Positions 54,037 through 62,629 of a stretch of DNA of 64,000 nucleotides are shown one piece after another. The notes under the pieces were generated by a model. It ran no database searches. It saw nothing but the letters and a program-made list of their open reading frames with translations, and was not told where the DNA came from. Every line of letters starts with the position of its first letter. Position 1 is the first letter of the stretch. Origin of the DNA: Proteinivorax tanatarense (lineage in GTDB: Bacteria; Bacillota; Proteinivoracia; Proteinivoracales; Proteinivoracaceae); contig NZ_CP158367.1 of NCBI RefSeq assembly GCF_040267685.1, positions 2,294,001 to 2,358,000 of the forward strand. The letters run 5' to 3'. A program made the position numbers and the translations under genes.

Positions 54037-54391
54037 TTAACTTCTCCTTTTCTCTTAAAACTATATATTGAGTTACTTTACCTGTAGTTACCATAACAAT
54101 TATCGTAGTTAAACTTATTATAACAGCCAGTGGAAGAAAAATAGCTCTAATTTCATCCCATACAGTGATCATTCCTACCGATGCTGGAATAAACAGAAGA
54201 GGCATTATTTTTAGTAAAAAGTTGCTAATAACTTTTATCTTTTCTAACTTTATAATTTTAGTTTCTAAACAAATTAGCATTATAATAAGTCCATAAACAC
54301 TGGCAGGAATCGGTAAAGGTAGTGTAATATAGATTAGCTCGCCTACAAAAGTCACAAAAAAAATAATGCCAAGGCCGTATATTAGATTCAT
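54029..54391 (-). CDS. lrgA: LrgA/CidA-family holin-like protein
   Basis: The 120-residue protein has four hydrophobic segments and the LrgA motif LPLPIPASVYGLIIM near residue 25 and LFIPASVGMI near 66. It is the first gene of the lrgAB pair. In Bacillota the pair can import pyruvate, which fits the nearby pflBA, though that link is inferred. Confidence 0.92.
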   Translation of the reverse strand: MNLIYGLGIIFFVTFVGELIYITLPLPIPASVYGLIIMLICLETKIIKLEKIKVISNFLLKIMPLLFIPASVGMITVWDEIRAIFLPLAVIISLTTIIVMVTTGKVTQYIVLREKEKLNE

Positions 54392-54489
54392 TAAAACATC
54401 CCTCCATTTTATATCTACTTTATAAATATATCTTTTATAATTTAGTCCAGACTTAGTTAATTTGTATATACAAAATTAAACTTAAACAA

Positions 54490-54525
54490 CTAACAACCAG
54501 TATAGACTTTACCACTGGTTGTTAG
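54490..54525 (-). terminator. Terminator after the PadR operon
   Basis: CTAACAACCAGT and ACTGGTTGTTAG form a 12-base perfect stem about 45 bases past the stop of the DUF4097 gene. Confidence 0.75.
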
Positions 54526-54570
54526 TATAAAATCCTGGATATGCCCCTCTTTGTTTACATAACCTATAAA

Positions 54571-55344
54571 CTACCTAATTTTAATATCACCAGTCCCTAC
54601 CTCTAGTATTACTCTTACTTTGTCATCACCTATAGAGGCATTTAATCTATCCGAAATAAATTTCCCATTAGAATCTTCATAATCAAAGTCAAATCGATTA
54701 CTTATGGAACCTACTCCAGTCTTAGCTTCTACTTTCAGCTCTGATTGTTTAGGTATTACAAATTTTAATGAACCTACTCCTAATTTAGCAAAACTTTCTC
54801 CAACATTTTCTGTATAGATATTGATATCTCCTACTCCATTTTTGATTTCAAGGTACTGATAGGAACTTAGATAGCAGTTAATAGTCCCTACCCCGTTTTT
54901 TATTTTAAAATCATTGTCATAACTGGCTGGAACTTTTATATTTAACTCCACATTTGATATGTTTCCTGAAAGGCTTTTATCTCTTTTGTCAACTTTACCC
55001 TCAATCTTTATCTCCCTAGTATTTTTATCAACTTCTAAAGACGATCTTTCATAAGCATTATAAACAATCTTAATATCATTACCATCATAGTACTCTATAT
55101 TAACATCCCCTACAGAGTTTACAATTTTGATACTATTTATGTTCTTATTCAAATTTATTTCATCTTCCCTAATCTTTCTCTCTCCTAAACTATGATGACT
55201 TGACTCTGAATTGATGTTGCTTGAAAACTTACCATGCATTAAATGCTCTGAATTCAATGCAAGCATAAGTCCACCTACACCAAACCCAATTACCATCAAA
55301 CCCAATAAAAGTATAACAACCAACTTAGTATTATTAAGTTGCAT
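54571..55344 (-). CDS. DUF4097-type putative adhesin, membrane anchored
   Basis: About 257 residues. One N-terminal transmembrane segment (LVVILLLGLMVIGFGVGGLM) is followed by a beta-helix-like domain with repeated NGVGxIN, GVGSLKF and GVGSISN words, the mark of DUF4097. The ATG at 55342-55344 overlaps the DUF1700 gene end. In PadR-DUF1700-DUF4097 operons it is thought to act at the membrane in envelope stress, without a defined biochemical role. Confidence 0.85.
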   Translation of the reverse strand: MQLNNTKLVVILLLGLMVIGFGVGGLMLALNSEHLMHGKFSSNINSESSHHSLGERKIREDEINLNKNINSIKIVNSVGDVNIEYYDGNDIKIVYNAYERSSLEVDKNTREIKIEGKVDKRDKSLSGNISNVELNIKVPASYDNDFKIKNGVGTINCYLSSYQYLEIKNGVGDINIYTENVGESFAKLGVGSLKFVIPKQSELKVEAKTGVGSISNRFDFDYEDSNGKFISDRLNASIGDDKVRVILEVGTGDIKIR

Positions 55345-55939
55345 TATCCTCACCCGCCTTCTTGACTATTGAAATATTTGCTTGTAGATACTTTAAAGTT
55401 AAACTAAATAAAAGCTGACCTAACTTAATAACCCCTATAATAAGAAGTAATCCTAAAGCCATAGTTCCTATCCCCAATGAGAAAAGTGTAATTCTCCCAG
55501 CAAGCCCTTCTATTAAAAAAGGTATTCCCAGTAAGCTAAGGTTAAAAGGTAAAAAAACCTGAAATAGCATAGCTCCTCCTGAAAAAGCAATCGCCAGTGA
55601 GGCCATAAAAAAGGCAAATAGAGTGGCTACTATGGCTATATAAAAACCTAATACAAATATAAGGTTAAATAATCCTAACGCTAACCCTGCTAGGATCGCT
55701 TTTATTAAATGGATCGGTCTTCTGCTAGTTTTTGCTGTCATTAAAGCATTCTCGTATTTATATTGGGCTGCTATTGTCTCTGGGTTTCCCAGGCTTTCTG
55801 CGATTTCCTCTTCATTTTTACCTTTTTCTTTTCCTACAGAAAAGTGTTCTTCATAATCATAGGTGATTTCATCTATTGAATCATTATCCAGTCCTCGAAG
55901 TTTAGTGCGGAGCTTAGCTAAAAATTCATTCTTTTTCAT
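55334..55939 (-). CDS. DUF1700 membrane protein
   Basis: About 201 residues. The N-terminal soluble part (KNEFLAKLRTKLRGL, YDYEEHFSVGKEKGKNEEEIAESLGNPETIA) is the DUF1700 hallmark, followed by several transmembrane segments. I chose ATG 55937-55939, nine bases after GGAG. It lies between padR and the DUF4097 gene with overlaps at both ends. Confidence 0.87.
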   Translation of the reverse strand: MKKNEFLAKLRTKLRGLDNDSIDEITYDYEEHFSVGKEKGKNEEEIAESLGNPETIAAQYKYENALMTAKTSRRPIHLIKAILAGLALGLFNLIFVLGFYIAIVATLFAFFMASLAIAFSGGAMLFQVFLPFNLSLLGIPFLIEGLAGRITLFSLGIGTMALGLLLIIGVIKLGQLLFSLTLKYLQANISIVKKAGEDNAT

Positions 55940-56267
55940 TCGTCTCAACTCCTTTTATTTCGATTTCTAGTATGTAATTAACATTACCTTGAAAATCATA
56001 CCATTGTTTTTTTAATTCAAGATAATGAGATGTTCCCTCTTTTGTTATTCTATAATACTTTCTAGTGGGGCCTTCTGTGGATTGTTTAAGGTACGTTTCA
56101 CAAACCCCCTCTTTTGTTAACCTTCGTAGTAAAGGATAAATAGTCCCTTCCGATACTTCTATACACCTTGATATAATTTCAACAATTTCATATCCATAGC
56201 AGTCTTTTTTATTTAAAAGAGACAAAACACAAAGCTTTAAAGCTCCTTTTTTAAACTGTGTTATCAT
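55926..56267 (-). CDS. PadR-family transcriptional regulator
   Basis: About 113 residues. The winged helix has KGALKLCVLSLLNKKDCYGYEIVEII and SEGTIYPLLRRLTKEG, the PadR core. The ATG at 56265-56267 is preceded by GAAGGTG. It is the first gene of the operon and is likely autorepressing through the inverted repeat at 56322-56339. Confidence 0.9.
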   Translation of the reverse strand: MITQFKKGALKLCVLSLLNKKDCYGYEIVEIISRCIEVSEGTIYPLLRRLTKEGVCETYLKQSTEGPTRKYYRITKEGTSHYLELKKQWYDFQGNVNYILEIEIKGVETNEKE

Positions 56268-56298
56268 CAATGCACCTTCTTTTTTATCCTTTATATTT

Positions 56299-56339
56299 AT
56301 TATATAACACTCTACTGTGCTTTGCAAGGTACTATGCAA
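56299..56339 (-). promoter_or_regulatory. padR promoter with candidate operator
   Basis: On the minus strand TTGCAA (56322-56327) and TATAAT (56299-56304) have a 17-base spacer. TTGCATAGTACCTTGCAA (56322-56339) is an inverted repeat over the -35 box, positioned for autorepression by PadR. Confidence 0.7.
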
Positions 56340-56492
56340 TGAAACGAAATTTTCCTTCCGTTGGTAATTGATTGCTAATAAAGCTCCTTGGATTTTTCCC
56401 TTAAAAGAATAGCACAGTTAGTTATCTTCCTCAAAAAATCAAGTAAAAAAAGCCTACCTAATAGTAGACTTAATTTTAAAAAATATGTTAAC

Positions 56493-57353
56493 CTATTCAG
56501 CCTTGGCTAGCATATCCGATGCTTTGTAGGAGCTTCTTACTAATGGTTCAGAAGCTACAAAAGTAAAACCTATCTGAAGTGCCTTTTCTTTATAAAGTTT
56601 AAATCTTTCCGGTGTTACATATTCGGCTACTGGATAATGGCTTTTACTTGGCGGGAGATATTGACCTACCGTCAAAAAGTCGCAACTGTAATTTTTTAAG
56701 TCTTTCATAGTTTTAGCAACCTCTTCGCAAGTTTCCCCTAGTCCAACCATTATTCCAGACTTAGTATATATATCAGAATCTAAGTTTTTAATTTCTTGAA
56801 GTACCTCTAGCGACCTTTGATAAACAGCTTGTGGTCTTACTGCATCATATAACCTTGGTACGGTTTCAATATTATGATTAATGATATCTGGTTTTGCTTC
56901 CACTACATATTTAATTGCATTTTTATCCCCTTTAAAATCTGGAATCAATACCTCTATTGCTATATTTTTATTTTTGTTTCTTAAAGCTTTTATAACTTTA
57001 GCAAAATGCATTGCTCCTCCATCTAACAGATCGTCCCTAGTAACTGAAGTTATAACTACATGCTTTAACCCCAACTCTGTAGCTGCTATTGCAACATTTT
57101 CAGGCTCATTTTCATCAACTTCTTCTAAGTGATTGTTAGAGACATTACAAAAACTGCAGTTTCTAGAGCATTGGCTTCCAAGGATCATAAAAGTTGCTGT
57201 TTTTTTACTAAAGCACTCAATTTTATTAGGACAATTCGCCTCTTCACAAACTGTGTTTAAAGATAACCGATTCAAAATATTTTTAACGTATTTATCTTTA
57301 TGGGCATCATTTAATTTTACCCTAAGCCATTTCGGCTTTCTTTTTATATCCAT
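56493..57353 (-). CDS. lipA: Lipoyl synthase
   Basis: About 286 residues. LipA has two clusters: [12 protein letters not shown] near residue 35 for the auxiliary cluster and [10 protein letters not shown] near 60 for the radical SAM cluster. It inserts two sulfurs into octanoyl groups on carrier proteins. The ATG at 57351-57353 follows GGAGGGG. It lies 12 bases after lipB. Confidence 0.94.
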   Translation of the reverse strand: MDIKRKPKWLRVKLNDAHKDKYVKNILNRLSLNTVCEEANCPNKIECFSKKTATFMILGSQCSRNCSFCNVSNNHLEEVDENEPENVAIAATELGLKHVVITSVTRDDLLDGGAMHFAKVIKALRNKNKNIAIEVLIPDFKGDKNAIKYVVEAKPDIINHNIETVPRLYDAVRPQAVYQRSLEVLQEIKNLDSDIYTKSGIMVGLGETCEEVAKTMKDLKNYSCDFLTVGQYLPPSKSHYPVAEYVTPERFKLYKEKALQIGFTFVASEPLVRSSYKASDMLAKAE

Positions 57354-57364
57354 TTTTCCCCTCC

Positions 57365-58030
57365 TCAACTTTGAAGCATTTCGTATCCAGTATAATTAAA
57401 ATTCATACAAAAGTGCTTTAACGTTAAATTGTTAGCTTCTTTAAGGTCTACTTTTTGTCCTTCTAACTGTTCAACTGAAGTTACTCCCATCTCCGTTAAA
57501 CCACAAGGGACAATGAGCTTAAAATGCTCCAAATTCGTATTTACGTTAAAAGCAAATCCGTGCATTGTCACCCCATGTTTCACCGCTATCCCAATAGCTA
57601 CAACCTTTTGATCTTGTACCCAAACTCCCCTATGCTTTTCGTGCCTAGTAGCTTTTATTCCATACTCTTTTATTAAAAGATCAATAAAAACCTGCTCTAA
57701 TTTCTCTACAAATTGCCTTACCCCAAGATTATTATCTTCTAAGTTGAAAATTGGATATCCAACTAGCTGACCATCTCCGTGATAGGTCACGTCCCCTCCC
57801 CTGTTTGTTTCAAAAAGTTCTATTCCTTCTCTGTCTAAATAATCCTCTGAAACAATAATATTAGATTTTGAAGCATTTCTTCCTGTAGTTATAACGGGAG
57901 GATGTTCCACTAAAATCAGAGTATCCTCTATTTCACCCTTTTGCCTCTTCTTTAACATTTCTATCTGGATTTCCAACGCCTCTTTATAATGACATTTGCC
58001 TAGCGAAATAACTTTTAACTTTTCCTTCAA
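57365..58030 (-). CDS. lipB: Octanoyl-[ACP]:protein octanoyltransferase
   Basis: The 221-residue LipB has the [18 protein letters not shown] motif near residue 76, catalytic Lys in [16 protein letters not shown] and catalytic Cys in [14 protein letters not shown]. It transfers octanoate from acyl carrier protein to lipoyl domains before LipA acts. With lipA it forms a two-gene operon. Confidence 0.94.
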   Translation of the reverse strand: MKEKLKVISLGKCHYKEALEIQIEMLKKRQKGEIEDTLILVEHPPVITTGRNASKSNIIVSEDYLDREGIELFETNRGGDVTYHGDGQLVGYPIFNLEDNNLGVRQFVEKLEQVFIDLLIKEYGIKATRHEKHRGVWVQDQKVVAIGIAVKHGVTMHGFAFNVNTNLEHFKLIVPCGLTEMGVTSVEQLEGQKVDLKEANNLTLKHFCMNFNYTGYEMLQS

Positions 58031-58108
58031 AGTAATTCCCCCAATATTATTAAATATAAAGTAATTATAACACTTTTATAAACTTATTTTAATACTGTTT
58101 TTACTCAC

Positions 58109-58141
58109 AAAAAAAGAGCAAAAAATGAAACTTCTTGCTCT
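58109..58141 (-). terminator. Terminator after the YaiI/YqxD gene
   Basis: On the minus strand AGAGCAA and TTGCTCT form a 7-base stem followed by a run of T residues, 55 bases past the stop of the YaiI/YqxD gene and before lipB. Confidence 0.75.
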
Positions 58142-58195
58142 GCTTGTTTTATATAGTAAAGCTTAAACCAATGAGCATCAATACCTTTTTGATTA

Positions 58196-58654
58196 CTATA
58201 AACTTTTGCAATCTGAATTTAGCTTTTTCATCATAAACTGTCGCAATTTTGCTTCGAAAGCTTCATTATCCTTTTGTTTTCTTTTTGCTGTTTTTGTATA
58301 TTTTTTTTGCTTTTTCCGCATCTGCTGGTTGATATGTCTTTTCATTAACAATCCATCAATATTTTCGTTTGTAAAGAACCATCCATCTTGATGTATAACA
58401 TATGCGCTTTTGCCAAGAGATAGTGCAGCTAATCCGTAATCTTGCGTCACAACTATGTCACCTTTGTTTGTGTGTTTTACAATAACATGATCTGCCATAT
58501 CTTGATTAGCATCAACGGTTAAAATTTCTCCATAATCTTCATTTATATCATGATAGATATTTTTGACTAACAACAGGGGTACTTGAAACTCTTTTGCTAG
58601 TTTTACCACTTCTTTTCTAACTGGACAACCATCTGCATCCACAATAATCTTCAT
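58196..58654 (-). CDS. YaiI/YqxD family (DUF188) protein
   Basis: The 152-residue protein matches DUF188: IIVDADGCPVRKEV at the N-terminus, DIVVTQDYGLAALSL near residue 65, and a very basic tail. The fold is PIN-like with conserved Asp, so RNA cleavage is possible but unproven. It appears as a single gene. Confidence 0.88.
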   Translation of the reverse strand: MKIIVDADGCPVRKEVVKLAKEFQVPLLLVKNIYHDINEDYGEILTVDANQDMADHVIVKHTNKGDIVVTQDYGLAALSLGKSAYVIHQDGWFFTNENIDGLLMKRHINQQMRKKQKKYTKTAKRKQKDNEAFEAKLRQFMMKKLNSDCKSL

Positions 58655-58730
58655 TTTTAGTCACCTATTTTCCCTACCTTAATTATATCATACATAATTT
58701 TGTAAAAACTAATTCTATTTAAAAAATAAG

Positions 58731-59015
58731 CTAATTGCTATAATCACTTATCAATTTGTACGCTTTATCTCTATCACTCCGTTTGACCTTGATAACGCCA
58801 GTGACTGCCTGTGAATTTTTCCCACTATGAAACCTTTGATTGCTAATTTTTAACTTGCATTTCACATCATTTTTCTTTAAAAAAGTATATATAGATTGAA
58901 CTTCATATAAATTAGATTGGCTCCCTCCATACACATCAACCCAGTTTACTTTGTCAGAAATATAAATACCTATCCCTAAAATGAATACTATATAGTATAA
59001 CAGTTCGGTTTTCAA
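58731..59015 (-). CDS. Small membrane-anchored hypothetical protein (94 aa)
   Basis: One N-terminal hydrophobic segment (LLYYIVFILGIGIYIS) is followed by a compact domain of about 65 residues (VQSIYTFLKKNDVKCKLK, VIKVKRSDRDKAYKLIS). The latter looks like a small alpha/beta unit similar to the DUF2007 style, though I am not certain. The GGGGATG site ahead supports the start. Confidence 0.65.
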   Translation of the reverse strand: MKTELLYYIVFILGIGIYISDKVNWVDVYGGSQSNLYEVQSIYTFLKKNDVKCKLKISNQRFHSGKNSQAVTGVIKVKRSDRDKAYKLISDYSN

Positions 59016-59420
59016 CTAACATCCCCCACATTTTACTAAAATATTTTAAGCCTAACCATTAATTATTTGCCCCTTCTGATATGAATTTGCCGATAGCTTC
59101 CTTCAGCTCATAATAAAATATTTAACCTAAATATGTGCCTTACTATTCGATATACTATGTTTTAAAGAGGCTATATACAGCACCTTGAAGGCGTGAGGTA
59201 GCAGACCCATCATTACATCTAGATTCAATTCCATACCTTAACCCTAACAGAATGAACAAGTCTCGCCGTTTTCGTGGCCAACTGATTTTTGTCCTTTTTA
59301 ATTACATTTTCACATTTGTATGGCTCAGCAAGCTTTGTTATGGCCAATCACTTGTTATAAAAACACTCTCAAAGCCTCAATCTTTTCAAAATCACTTTAA
59401 GAGTGTTGTGTTATAACTGT
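59016..59420. other. 405-base gap with terminator of the next gene
   Basis: AACACTCT at 59362 and AGAGTGTT at 59400, with inner AAAG/CTTT pairing, make a terminator for the dehydrogenase gene on the minus strand. The middle (59170-59300) is less AT-rich than other gaps, but I find no gene or known RNA in it. Confidence 0.5.
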
Positions 59421-61049
59421 TTATTCATCCATGAAAGGATACTTATAGTCCTTTGCAGGAACTAAAGTTTCCTTAACAACTCTGGGAGAAATCCACCTAC
59501 TTAAATTTTGCTCAGCTCCCGCTTTATCATTTGTGCCAGAAGCTCTAGCACCACCAAAAGGTTGTTGTCCAACTATTGCTGTAGTAGGTTTATCATTAAC
59601 ATAGAAGTTTCCAGCTGCCTGTCTAAGTTCCTTTATTGCTTTTAGTTGGGCTTGCCTATCTTTAGCAAAAATACTCCCTGTTAAACCATAAGGAGATGTT
59701 TCGTTAACAAGTTTTAATGTTTGTTCAAATTCATCGTCGGGATAAACAAAAATAGTCAGCACAGGGCCAAATATTTCCTCTACCATTGTTTTAAACTTTG
59801 GATTTTCTGTAAGTATTAAAGTTGGAGAAATAAAGTATCCTTTTGTATCATCACATGTACCCCCAGCTATTATTTCAGCTTCTGGAGATTTTCGAGCATA
59901 GTCAATATAATTTTCTATTTTATCAAACGCTTTTTGATCGATTACAGCATTGACAAAATTGCTAAACTCTTCAACTGGCCCTACTTTAATATTTTTTACT
60001 TCTTTAATTAATGAGTTTTTGATTTCTGCCCATTTGCTTTCAGGTATATATGCTCTACTAGCAGCGGAACATTTTTGGCCTTGATATTCATAAGCACCAC
60101 GGATTAAACCTGTTACAACTTCATTATTATCAGCTGAAGGATGAACAACTACAAAGTCCTTTCCTCCAGTTTCTCCAACTATTTTAGGATAGGTCTTGTA
60201 TTTTTCTAGATTTTGAGCAACTTTCTTCCACATACTGTTAAAAACTGTAGTAGAGCCTGTAAAGTGAATTCCTGCTAAATCATCTTTCTTTAACACTACA
60301 TCAGCTACTTTTGCTCCGTCGCCTGGTATAAAGTTTATAACTCCAGATGGCAAACCTGCTTCTTGTAAGATTTTCATCACAAAGTAATTAGAATATACTG
60401 CTGTTAAGGCAGGTTTCCATACAACTGTATTTCCAACCATAGCAGGTGCCGAGGGTAAGTTCCCCCCAATTGCAGTAAAGTTAAATGGTGTAACAGCAAA
60501 AACAAATCCTTCTAACGGCCTATAATCAAGCTGATTAATTACTGTTCTCGTTGAGTCAGGCTGTTCTTTATACATTTTGCTTATATAATGGGTGTTAAAC
60601 TCGAAAAAATCCACCAGCTCACAAACAGCTTCAATTTCTGCTTGATATGCATTTTTAGACTGACCTAACATTGTAACTGCATTCATTACCTGTCTATAAG
60701 GACCGGCAATGAGTGCTGCCGCCTTTTTAAAAACTAAAGCTCTCATTTGCCATGGCATGTTTTCCCACTCTTTTTTAGCTTCTCTAGAAGCTTCAACAGC
60801 CATGCTTATTTCTTTTTCTCCTGCTTTATGATAATTAGCAAGAATGTGTTTATGATTATGAGGCATTCTAACCTCGCCCATATCTCCTGTCCTTACTTCT
60901 TTACCGTTGATTATAAGAGGAATCTCTATCACCTTTTTGGAGTATTCCTCAAGTTTAAACTTTAATTCTTTCCTTTCTACACTATTTACTTTAAAATCAT
61001 TTGGCATTTCATTAGATGGCCTTTTAAATGAAAATAAATTATCAATCAT
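59421..61049 (-). CDS. L-glutamate gamma-semialdehyde (pyrroline-5-carboxylate) dehydrogenase
   Basis: The 542-residue aldehyde dehydrogenase has the P5CDH features: VTPFNFTAIGGNLPSAPA, FTGSTTVFNSMWK, Glu in VGETGGKDFVVV and the catalytic Cys in YQGQKCSAASRAY, with PFGGARASGTNDKAG near the end. It oxidises glutamate semialdehyde from proline or ornithine to glutamate with NAD. No proline dehydrogenase is adjacent. It fits amino acid catabolism with the secreted protease. Confidence 0.94.
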   Translation of the reverse strand: MIDNLFSFKRPSNEMPNDFKVNSVERKELKFKLEEYSKKVIEIPLIINGKEVRTGDMGEVRMPHNHKHILANYHKAGEKEISMAVEASREAKKEWENMPWQMRALVFKKAAALIAGPYRQVMNAVTMLGQSKNAYQAEIEAVCELVDFFEFNTHYISKMYKEQPDSTRTVINQLDYRPLEGFVFAVTPFNFTAIGGNLPSAPAMVGNTVVWKPALTAVYSNYFVMKILQEAGLPSGVINFIPGDGAKVADVVLKKDDLAGIHFTGSTTVFNSMWKKVAQNLEKYKTYPKIVGETGGKDFVVVHPSADNNEVVTGLIRGAYEYQGQKCSAASRAYIPESKWAEIKNSLIKEVKNIKVGPVEEFSNFVNAVIDQKAFDKIENYIDYARKSPEAEIIAGGTCDDTKGYFISPTLILTENPKFKTMVEEIFGPVLTIFVYPDDEFEQTLKLVNETSPYGLTGSIFAKDRQAQLKAIKELRQAAGNFYVNDKPTTAIVGQQPFGGARASGTNDKAGAEQNLSRWISPRVVKETLVPAKDYKYPFMDE

Positions 61050-61119
61050 AAATTAGTCTCCTTTCGATAGCTTTTATTATTAACATAACAGATTAGATTC
61101 CACCATGGCTTTTACATTA

Positions 61120-61752
61120 TCATTCACTAATTCGATATCTATGAAACAATTGCCTTATACAGTTTTCGTCCTTTTGTGAAACTAATATCTCTACCGCTAG
61201 TTTCTCATTTTTAAGTAAACTATTTTGATATATTTTTAATTTTACAATTCCTTCATCAATAGTTTGCTGAAACCGAAAGCTTTGAATCTTCTCTAATTTT
61301 ATATATTCACTGCCATCTATAACAGCTTCCTCTGTTACACAAGACTTTTCAATTTTAGAATATGCCCAATATATATATTGAGCTAATGCAGCAAAGCCCA
61401 TTAAAAAGCCTTCGTAAAAAGCATTAAATCGCCGCACTTTCAGGTATTTTTCACGATTTTTATCAAACAATTGCTCTTCAAGTTCATTCATATATTCAAT
61501 ATCCAAGACTTGTAAGAAACTCTCTACATATTCTCCTTCTAGAACATTATAAATAGAAAAAACTAAATAAAATGCAAATCCCAAACCTAAAAACAATATG
61601 CAAAGTCCTAAAACGAAAAAAATTTTTTGGTCTGAATCATCTTGCAATGGCACCTCTTTAGCAACAATATGCTTTCTAGCAATTTTATTTCTTACTATTT
61701 TAAATAAGACTATTCCCCAAATAGCAAACACAATTAAATATAATAAAGTCAA
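61120..61752 (-). CDS. Membrane protein of unknown family, paralogue of 47888-48622
   Basis: The 210-residue protein has an N-terminal transmembrane segment, another near residue 50, a soluble stretch (LDIEYMNELEEQLFDKNREKYLKV), a third hydrophobic segment and a C-terminal domain (YIKLEKIQSFRF, LKIYQNSLL). It shares this order and many residues with the protein at 47888-48622. Function unknown. Confidence 0.75.
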   Translation of the reverse strand: MTLLYLIVFAIWGIVLFKIVRNKIARKHIVAKEVPLQDDSDQKIFFVLGLCILFLGLGFAFYLVFSIYNVLEGEYVESFLQVLDIEYMNELEEQLFDKNREKYLKVRRFNAFYEGFLMGFAALAQYIYWAYSKIEKSCVTEEAVIDGSEYIKLEKIQSFRFQQTIDEGIVKLKIYQNSLLKNEKLAVEILVSQKDENCIRQLFHRYRISE

Positions 61753-62020
61753 ATTAATCCCCCAATATCAATTATTTTACTCATCCTATAAGTAAGACTA
61801 CAATAAGCGAAGTTGGTTTTGCCCTCCCCCGCAATATCTAAGTAGAGATTTACAATTAATTAATCTATGTTAAAACATTATTTATGCGTGTTATATATAA
61901 TATTTTAAATTTTTATAGTTGTCAATAAAGTGCTCCCATTTAATTTTGTTTTAAAAGAAAATGTTATATAATATAGATTAGTCTTTTAAAGAAATATTAA
62001 GTTAAGGAAGTGATGAAATA

Positions 62021-62542
62021 ATGAAGTTAGATAATTTAGCTTTTAAATCCATTGGTGTAGAAAATCTTAATGATTTATTTAAACTTCAAAGTGTAATTAT
62101 GGAATCCCTTGATGACACTGATTTATTTGAAAAAGAAAGTGAAGAAACTCTTCTCCCATTTCTCAACAAAAATCAAATGTATATCCTGGGATGTTACTCT
62201 AATGATGCTTTAATAGCTTATGGAATAATGTTATTCCCTAAGTTTGAAAAGGAAAACCTAGGCTATGATTTAGGGTTTGCTAAAGATGACCTACCCTATA
62301 TTGCCCACATTGATAGCATCGCAGTTAACCCAAAATATAGAGGGCTTGGTTTGCAGGTTCTTATAGGTAATTATCTAGGCAACATTGCTAAATCTCTAGG
62401 TTATATCCATCTAATGTCAACAGTTTCTCCTGAAAATTATCATAGCATCAACAATGTTTTTAAACAGGGTTTTAAAATTAAAAAACTCACTAAAAAGTAC
62501 AATGGTAAAAAAAGGTATATTTTTCATAAAAAAGTGTTATAA
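62021..62542 (+). CDS. GNAT-family N-acetyltransferase
   Basis: The 173-residue protein has a GNAT core: HIDSIAVNPKYRGLGLQVLIGNYL near residue 92 with the acetyl-CoA binding RGLGLQ, and a following beta strand with VSPENYHSINNVFKQGFK. The substrate is unknown. A GGAAGTGATG ribosome site precedes ATG 62021. Confidence 0.85.
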   Translation: MKLDNLAFKSIGVENLNDLFKLQSVIMESLDDTDLFEKESEETLLPFLNKNQMYILGCYSNDALIAYGIMLFPKFEKENLGYDLGFAKDDLPYIAHIDSIAVNPKYRGLGLQVLIGNYLGNIAKSLGYIHLMSTVSPENYHSINNVFKQGFKIKKLTKKYNGKKRYIFHKKVL

Positions 62543-62560
62543 CCCTGGTTCCTTAGAAAA

Positions 62561-62607
62561 GAGACACCATATAGCATAGACTTATACGTCTATTTATATG
62601 GTGTCTC
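62561..62607. terminator. Terminator between convergent genes
   Basis: GAGACACCATAT and ATATGGTGTCTC pair around an inner ATAGAC/GTCTAT stem, between the acetyltransferase and GH85-like genes. Confidence 0.85.
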
Positions 62608-62629
62608 TTGTTAGGGGTAATTTGTGTTT

